A DNA stretch of 17,977 nt from Caldisericota bacterium. GTDB taxonomy: Bacteria; Caldisericota; Caldisericia; Cryosericales; Cryosericaceae. The notes under the pieces are model-generated. The model was not told where the DNA came from, did no database searches, and worked only from the letters and a program-made list of their open reading frames with translations. The DNA is taken from the NCBI GenBank assembly GCA_026390285.1, contig JAPLGH010000181.1, positions 1 to 17,977 of the forward strand, read 5' to 3'. Shown here one piece after another: positions 13,928 to 17,977 of the stretch (within the stretch, counting starts at the first letter, position 1; every line of letters starts with the position of its first letter). The position numbers and the translations under genes are program-made.

Positions 13928-14035
13928 TGGGAGGAGACCAGGGGCGCACGGCCAAGGTGTAACACTCCCCCGGTGTTTGCTTCCTTAATAATATGAAAGG
14001 GGAATCCGAACGCCGGCATGCCAACGATCCATGCT

Positions 14036-14050
14036 GACACGAGTCGTGTC
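14036..14050. promoter_or_regulatory. Palindrome GACACGA-G-TCGTGTC, candidate operator
   Basis: Perfect 7-bp arms around one central base lie 49 bases upstream of the -35 box of the SHOCT/DUF2089/DUF4097 operon. Position and symmetry fit an activator or repressor site. The 374 bases between 13792 and 14167 hold no gene: they contain two divergent promoters, this palindrome and AT-rich sequence. Confidence 0.45.
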
Positions 14051-14099
14051 CTTACACTGGATGTGTTCACGTTTTCTTCACTATCTCATGATATATCTC

Positions 14100-14127
14100 T
14101 TGACATTCATGTTGGACTTAATATTAT
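14100..14127 (+). promoter_or_regulatory. Strong sigma70-type promoter for the SHOCT/DUF2089/DUF4097 operon
   Basis: A perfect TTGACA (14100-14105), a 16-base spacer and TATTAT (14122-14127) precede the first start codon by 39 bases. This is the best promoter in the window. Confidence 0.7.
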
Positions 14128-14166
14128 TTAGGTGCAAGTGAACAAAATCTTACCAGGAGGCACGAG

Positions 14167-14295
14167 ATGACCGACTTGACGACGAGACTGATGGACATGG
14201 TGCATGGTGGCCGGCTGGACAAGACCACGGCGGCGCTGCTTTTCAGCGTCGTCTGGACGGTCAGCGGCAAGCACGAGTACATCATCAGGGACTGA
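14167..14295 (+). CDS. 42-residue peptide with a SHOCT-like motif, first gene of the operon
   Basis: The gene has AGGAGG about 8 bases upstream of ATG and directly follows the strong promoter, so it is probably real despite 42 residues. The sequence LMDMVHGGRLDKTTAALLFSVV (8-29) has the same spacing as the SHOCT-like helical hairpins in the three proteins downstream (hydrophobic pair, Gly, Leu/Ile, short polar turn, Ala/Leu helix). I do not recognise a named family. It ends 27 bp before the next start. It could be a small partner that docks on the other SHOCT modules, or a leader peptide; the presence of a full motif favours the former (inference). Confidence 0.65.
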   Translation: MTDLTTRLMDMVHGGRLDKTTAALLFSVVWTVSGKHEYIIRD

Positions 14296-14322
14296 TCAAC
14301 TATCCCCAACTGGGAGGAACAA

Positions 14323-14718
14323 ATGTCGCAAGAACACGAGAAGATCGAATGCATGGTCCAGCAAGGCAAACTCTCACGCGCCGAAGCAGATGAACTGATC
14401 GCGACGCTCGAGCCCCAGGATTCCGGGCGGTCCCGCCCACCTATCCAGGGGGCACAGCCTCGCACACGCCGGACGTTCCGGATCCACGTTGACGAAGCCG
14501 ACGGAGAACATGTCGACCTCGGATTTCCCATGGCGCTTGTGGGCGTTGGCCTGAACATCCTCGCCCGCAGGGGCAAGGCGACGATCGATGTCGACGGCAA
14601 GGAAGTCCCCATTGACATCGAGGAAATCAGACGCCTGATCGCGGACCCTGCCTTCGTCGGTGAACTGATGAACGTCCATACAGGCGACGGAGCCAGCGTC
14701 GTCCTCAGTATCGAGTGA
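14323..14718 (+). CDS. SHOCT-like domain protein of YvlB/DUF4097-associated type
   Basis: The 131-residue protein has an N-terminal SHOCT-like hairpin (HEKIECMVQQGKLSRAEADELIATLEP, about 5-31). A Pro/Arg/Gly-rich linker leads to a C-terminal alpha/beta part (50-131) containing FRIHVDEADGEHVDLGFPMALVGVGLNIL and VPIDIEEIRRLIADP. I recognise this arrangement from proteins next to DUF4097 and DUF2089 genes, with no assigned activity. No signal peptide is present, so it should be cytoplasmic or membrane-associated. GGGAGG five to six bases upstream supports ATG 14323. The stop is 7 bp before the DUF2089 start. Confidence 0.8.
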   Translation: MSQEHEKIECMVQQGKLSRAEADELIATLEPQDSGRSRPPIQGAQPRTRRTFRIHVDEADGEHVDLGFPMALVGVGLNILARRGKATIDVDGKEVPIDIEEIRRLIADPAFVGELMNVHTGDGASVVLSIE

Positions 14719-14725
14719 GGCTGCC

Positions 14726-15136
14726 ATGAAGCACCTGCCGACGACATGCCCGTCCTGCGGGTCACAGTTGGAGATCGCCGAGCTGCACTGCCCAGCCTGT
14801 GGCACGACGGTGAGAGGAACGTACCCGCTCGACCGGTTCGCGGCCCTGTCCGCCGAGGATGAGCAGTTCCTGCTGACCTTCCTGGCCGCCCGCGGAAACC
14901 TGAAAGAAGTCCAGGACCGCCTGGACCTGTCCTACCCGACCGTGCGCGGCCGTCTGGACAAGGTACTTGGCTCACTGGGACTGGCAGGCGACGACAAAAC
15001 CACGGAGAAGGCTGCGCGCAAGCCCGACGTCATGGACCTGCTGGATAAGCTGGAAGCTGGCGACCTGAGCGTCGACGCAGTCCTGAAAACCATCAAGGGA
15101 GGGAGTGATGAACCGGGCAACGGAACGACTGAGTGA
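14726..15136 (+). CDS. DUF2089 family protein: zinc ribbon plus HTH, probable regulator
   Basis: The 136-residue protein has an N-terminal zinc ribbon with Cys8, Cys11, Cys22 and Cys25 (CPSCG...CPACG). A helical region follows, with GNLKEVQDRLDLSYPTVRGRLDKVLGSLG (about 56-84), a typical helix-turn-helix. A C-terminal SHOCT-like hairpin (VMDLLDKLEAGDLSVDAVLKTIKG, 101-124) completes it. DUF2089 proteins usually sit beside SHOCT/DUF4097 genes, as here, and are presumed transcription factors; it may control its own operon. GAGG five bases upstream supports ATG 14726. Its 3' end overlaps the DUF4097 gene by 29 bases. Confidence 0.88.
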   Translation: MKHLPTTCPSCGSQLEIAELHCPACGTTVRGTYPLDRFAALSAEDEQFLLTFLAARGNLKEVQDRLDLSYPTVRGRLDKVLGSLGLAGDDKTTEKAARKPDVMDLLDKLEAGDLSVDAVLKTIKGGSDEPGNGTTE

Positions 15137-16088
15137 ACTGAAGGACAAGGGGCTCATCACCAAGGAGCAGTACGGCGAATTGCTGGCGGCTCTCGGAACG
15201 GTCGAGAACGAGCTGCCACAGATCCCCGAGGTGCCTCGTCTACCGGTTGAGCCTGCGGTGACGACCGCACCTGTGCGGCCAGTGGCTCCTGTGTCTTCTC
15301 TGCAGGTCACAGACGGCAGTCTGACCGTGCGCCTGATCTCCGAAGACCTGCAGGTGCGAGGCGTCCAGGGACTTCCGGCTGTCCGGGTCGTACGGGGTCA
15401 GTCCAGCGTCCGCTTCCGTCAAAGCGGTAACCATGTCGAAGTCGAGTCAGGGCTGACTGCGGGGGAATTCCATGGCTTTTCGTTCAGCTTCGGATTTGGC
15501 AGCGACGGCGATCCGGTGGAGCTCGAGGTGCCCGCCGACATGCCATGCGAGCTCAAGACCGTGTCTGGTGACATCACCGTCAGCAACCTCAAGGGCGAGG
15601 TCGTCGTGCGGAGTGTGTCCGGCGATATCGACGCCAGCAGCATGACGCGCCTCATGTCCGCACAGTCGACGTCGGGCGACGTCGACCTGGACCAGTGCCT
15701 CGTCGACGGCGATATCCTGAGCAAGTCGGGCGATGTCGACATCCGAAACTCAACCGTGCGTGGCATGATCAAGTCATATTCGGGCGACGTGTCCATCCTC
15801 AACGCAGTTCTGAACGACACCGACGTCCTCAGCTTCAGCGGGGATGTCAGCCTCGAGGGCGTCACCGTCCAGGGTGGCGCCCGCCTGAAGACGACGAGTG
15901 GCAACGTGAGCGCAGAACTCGACCAGCACGACGTCATGGTGGACGTCGAGACGCGGTCAGGCGAGGCAACGGTCAGGGGGCCGGGCGTCGACGTGGAGGT
16001 CCAGCGGCAGCGCATTCCCGTGGGCCTGGCGACCGTCGAACTCTCGGTGCGCACCGGCAGTGGAGATATCGAGGTCAGACTGACGTAG
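15108..16088 (+). CDS. SHOCT-like plus DUF4097 beta-repeat protein (YvlB/LiaX-like)
   Basis: The 326-residue protein starts with a SHOCT-like hairpin (RLSELKDKGLITKEQYGELLAAL, about 7-29) and a Pro-rich linker. A beta-strand repeat domain (about 65-326) follows. Its repeats carry SGD/SGN/SGE turns roughly every 19-22 residues (VSGDI, VSGDID, TSGDVD, KSGDVD, YSGDVS, FSGDVS, TSGNVS, RSGEAT, GSGDIE), suggesting a right-handed beta solenoid. DUF4097 proteins such as YvlB and LiaX belong to cell-envelope stress systems. No signal peptide or membrane helix is seen. I chose ATG 15108, with GGAGGG just upstream, over GTG 15105. It overlaps the DUF2089 gene, implying coupling. Confidence 0.88.
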   Translation: MNRATERLSELKDKGLITKEQYGELLAALGTVENELPQIPEVPRLPVEPAVTTAPVRPVAPVSSLQVTDGSLTVRLISEDLQVRGVQGLPAVRVVRGQSSVRFRQSGNHVEVESGLTAGEFHGFSFSFGFGSDGDPVELEVPADMPCELKTVSGDITVSNLKGEVVVRSVSGDIDASSMTRLMSAQSTSGDVDLDQCLVDGDILSKSGDVDIRNSTVRGMIKSYSGDVSILNAVLNDTDVLSFSGDVSLEGVTVQGGARLKTTSGNVSAELDQHDVMVDVETRSGEATVRGPGVDVEVQRQRIPVGLATVELSVRTGSGDIEVRLT

Positions 16089-16114
16089 TTCTCCTTCCGA
16101 AAAGGCATCACCTA

Positions 16115-16137
16115 CCCCCGGTCGTCACAGCCGGGGG
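16115..16137 (+). terminator. Terminator hairpin after the DUF4097 operon
   Basis: CCCCCGG (16115-16121) and CCGGGGG (16131-16137) form a perfect stem with a 9-base loop, 27 bases after the operon's last stop. Only TT follows, so efficiency is uncertain. A second hairpin, ACCACGA/TCGTGGT, lies at 16150-16173. Confidence 0.5.
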
Positions 16138-16175
16138 TTCGCAGTCTCAACCACGACACGCAAACCTCGTGGTCT

Positions 16176-16217
16176 GTCATTCCCGGGGCCCGTCCGTCGT
16201 TCCCGCGCATGCGGGGA
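16176..16217. repeat. Decayed half copy of the dispersed palindromic repeat
   Basis: GTCATTCCCGGGG opens a degraded arm; TTCCCGC-GCAT-GCGGGGA (16200-16217) forms the hairpin, with one T-G pair. The pattern matches the repeat at 3577-3640. The 292-base stretch 16089-16380 holds this, the terminator hairpins and the leader of the next gene, with no coding region seen. Confidence 0.5.
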
Positions 16218-16380
16218 TGCATTCGTTTCTTCTATTGGTGCTGAGTGCTGTAACATTCTCGGCCAAAACGGAACCGTCCCGAAGTGTAGCATTCTCATGA
16301 ACTGCCATGGTGCAACGCGATCACCCTCATCCACAAGGTTCTCAGCTATACTGTCGGTACACTTAACGATGGAGGAACCA

Positions 16381-17977
16381 ATGCTGGCCGACGGCACCTA
16401 TCTGAGCGTATGCGCATATGACTGTCCCGACTCGTGCGGCATGGTCGCAACCTGCAGGGACGGGCGGCTCGTGGAGCTGGAGGGGCGAAAGGACAATCCG
16501 TACACGCGCGGCTTCATCTGTCACAAAGGGCGCCGCTGGGTGCGTGACCTGCGCGGCCGGGACCGCCTGACGTCGCCGCTCCTGCGCCGGAACGGCAAGT
16601 TCGTCCCGATCGGCTGGGACGAGGCCCTGGACATGACAGCACGGGCAATCCAGTTAGCCGTCCAGCTTCATGGCCATCAGTCCTTCTTGTTCTACGAGGG
16701 TTCCGGAAATCTGCTCATGGGCAACAGGGTGCAGCGCCTCCTTCCCCTGATGCTGGGGGGCGGAACCATGGCCACGGGGTCACTGTGCAGTTCCGAGGGC
16801 AAGGTCGGCCTTGCTCGGAGCTACGGCACGGTCGGCCGCGACCAGCCGCTCGCAACACTGAAGAGCAAGTCCATCCTGCTGTGGGGTCGCAATCCGGCCG
16901 AAAACAGCGTCCACTTCCTTGCCATTCTGCACGACGCACGCCGAGCAGGCGCCCGCCTGGGGACCATCGAGGTCCGCGCCACACCTACGACGGACGTCAG
17001 TGACTCCGCGTGGATCGTGCGGCCGGGTTCCGACCTGACGCTGGCGCTGTACCTGTGCCACGAGGCTATCGTCCTCCATGGTGAGCCACAGGCGCCCCAC
17101 GAGGGATACGAGGCGTTCAGGCAGGCGTGTCTGGTGGTGTCCGCCGAGGACGCTCAGCTGATGACCGGCCTCTCGGCCGAAGCACTGCATGCGCTCGTCG
17201 GCTTCGTGGTGGACCAGCCACCCCTCAGTATCTGGACCGGCGTCGGTCTCCAGCGGACACGATGGGGGGCCGACCTGGTCCACGCCATCGACACTCTGGG
17301 ATTTCTGCTGGGCAATCACGGCGTCCCCGGCGGCGGCGTATGGTTCGAGCTGGGAGACGACGGTCTTCTGCCAAACGACTTTGCAGTCGTGCCCGGGGCC
17401 CAGACCCGCTTGGTGCCGCGTCCCAGCCTGGGAGCATCACTGCTGGAAGCCAATCCGCCCATCGGGGCTGCGATGTTCGTACGGGGCAACCCCGCTTCAC
17501 AGAACCCGGACGCCGGCAAGGTGCTGCAATTCCTGGAGCAATGTCCCTTCGCGGTTTGCCTGGACTGGCACATGAGCGTCACCGCCCGCGCCTGCTCGCT
17601 CGTCCTGCCAACGACCGTGTTCCTGGAACGAGGCGGTGACTACGTCATGAGCTACTTCCATGACCTGCTGCAAGCGACGAACAAGACAGCCGAACCGCCT
17701 GATGGTGCGCGCGACGAGCGGGACATCGTCCGCGACGTCGCCCTGCGCCTTGGCCTGCCGGACCGCTTCACCGCCGAGATGACGCGGCTGGCCAAAGTCG
17801 AGAACGACCCCCGGCTGACGCCCGCGGGTCCCGGCATGTGGCGCCTCGCGGAGGCGCCGCGCATCCAGGGCACGTTTCACTTCCCCTCCACCGTGCCCCG
17901 CGTGCTGCCTGAACCGGGCATGCTCCGGCTCATCACTGTCCACGTGCGCGACTATATCAACGGCATCGACCCAGCCC
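16381..17977 (+). CDS. Molybdopterin-dependent oxidoreductase, catalytic subunit, cut by the right edge
   Basis: An open frame of 532 residues runs off the window without a stop. The N-terminus has a [4Fe-4S] motif CxxxCxxxC...C (Cys11, 15, 19, 47) in VCAYDCPDSCG and GFICHKG, as in the DMSO reductase/formate dehydrogenase family. RDRLTSPLLRR and PIGWDEALD are family-typical links to the bis-MGD domains. GTMATGSLCSSEG (Cys136) may hold the metal ligand, though this assignment is tentative. Later MFVRGNPASQNPDAGK and LVLPTTVFLERGGDY are conserved cofactor-binding stretches. ATG 16381 has GGAGG five bases upstream. No Tat signal is visible, so a cytoplasmic location is likely. The substrate and partner subunits are unknown. 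Confidence 0.9.
   Translation, partial: MLADGTYLSVCAYDCPDSCGMVATCRDGRLVELEGRKDNPYTRGFICHKGRRWVRDLRGRDRLTSPLLRRNGKFVPIGWDEALDMTARAIQLAVQLHGHQSFLFYEGSGNLLMGNRVQRLLPLMLGGGTMATGSLCSSEGKVGLARSYGTVGRDQPLATLKSKSILLWGRNPAENSVHFLAILHDARRAGARLGTIEVRATPTTDVSDSAWIVRPGSDLTLALYLCHEAIVLHGEPQAPHEGYEAFRQACLVVSAEDAQLMTGLSAEALHALVGFVVDQPPLSIWTGVGLQRTRWGADLVHAIDTLGFLLGNHGVPGGGVWFELGDDGLLPNDFAVVPGAQTRLVPRPSLGASLLEANPPIGAAMFVRGNPASQNPDAGKVLQFLEQCPFAVCLDWHMSVTARACSLVLPTTVFLERGGDYVMSYFHDLLQATNKTAEPPDGARDERDIVRDVALRLGLPDRFTAEMTRLAKVENDPRLTPAGPGMWRLAEAPRIQGTFHFPSTVPRVLPEPGMLRLITVHVRDYINGIDPA

Noticed and set aside
13793..14166. Possible tRNA, small RNA or riboswitch in the 374-base intergenic region
   Set aside because: Only promoters and a short palindrome can be supported; no cloverleaf or known riboswitch core was recognised.

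Overview
The window is a GC-rich bacterial chromosome segment with tightly packed genes, strong Shine-Dalgarno sites and frequent GTG starts. The gene content points to an anaerobe or microaerophile. It includes a Na+-pumping biotin-dependent decarboxylase, flavodoxins paired with membrane-anchored FMN-binding domains, a NapH-like 4Fe-4S membrane protein, and a molybdopterin oxidoreductase. The taxon cannot be fixed from the sequence; a Gram-positive-type or deep-branching anaerobic lineage is a guess only. No rRNA, tRNA, CRISPR array or IS element was found.

Layout. 1-3472 (minus): a TetR regulator followed by a heterodimeric ABC exporter pair. The second half-transporter runs off the left edge and carries an unusual Ala/Gln/Lys-rich repeat insert after its first membrane helix. 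3577-3640: a two-hairpin dispersed repeat. 3780-4349 (plus): a nitroreductase. 4482-5970 (minus): a small carbonic-anhydrase-like protein, an orphan phage-type protein and a membrane-anchored hypothetical. 6224-6778 (plus): a macro-domain deacetylase. 6909-8548 (plus): a TlpA-like thioredoxin, a 47-residue CXXC membrane peptide and a polyferredoxin membrane protein. 8559-9665 (minus): a class V aminotransferase-like protein that lacks the PLP lysine.

9935-11806 (plus): a mirrored four-gene cluster, flavodoxin / FMN-binding / FMN-binding / flavodoxin. 11861-13792 (minus): a fused OadG/GcdD-biotin carrier protein and the beta subunit of a Na+-translocating decarboxylase. The beta gene has a frame break near its 5' end. 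14167-16088 (plus): an operon of a 42-residue peptide, a SHOCT-like protein, a DUF2089 zinc-ribbon/HTH protein and a DUF4097 beta-repeat protein, resembling YvlB/LiaX-type envelope-stress systems. 16381-end (plus): a molybdopterin oxidoreductase, cut by the right edge.

Themes: redox proteins on both sides of the membrane (flavins, Fe-S, thiol-disulfide), Na+ bioenergetics and envelope defence. The best candidates for something new are the lysine-less aminotransferase, the SHOCT-repeat operon, the mirrored flavoprotein cluster and the repeat-bearing ABC exporter.
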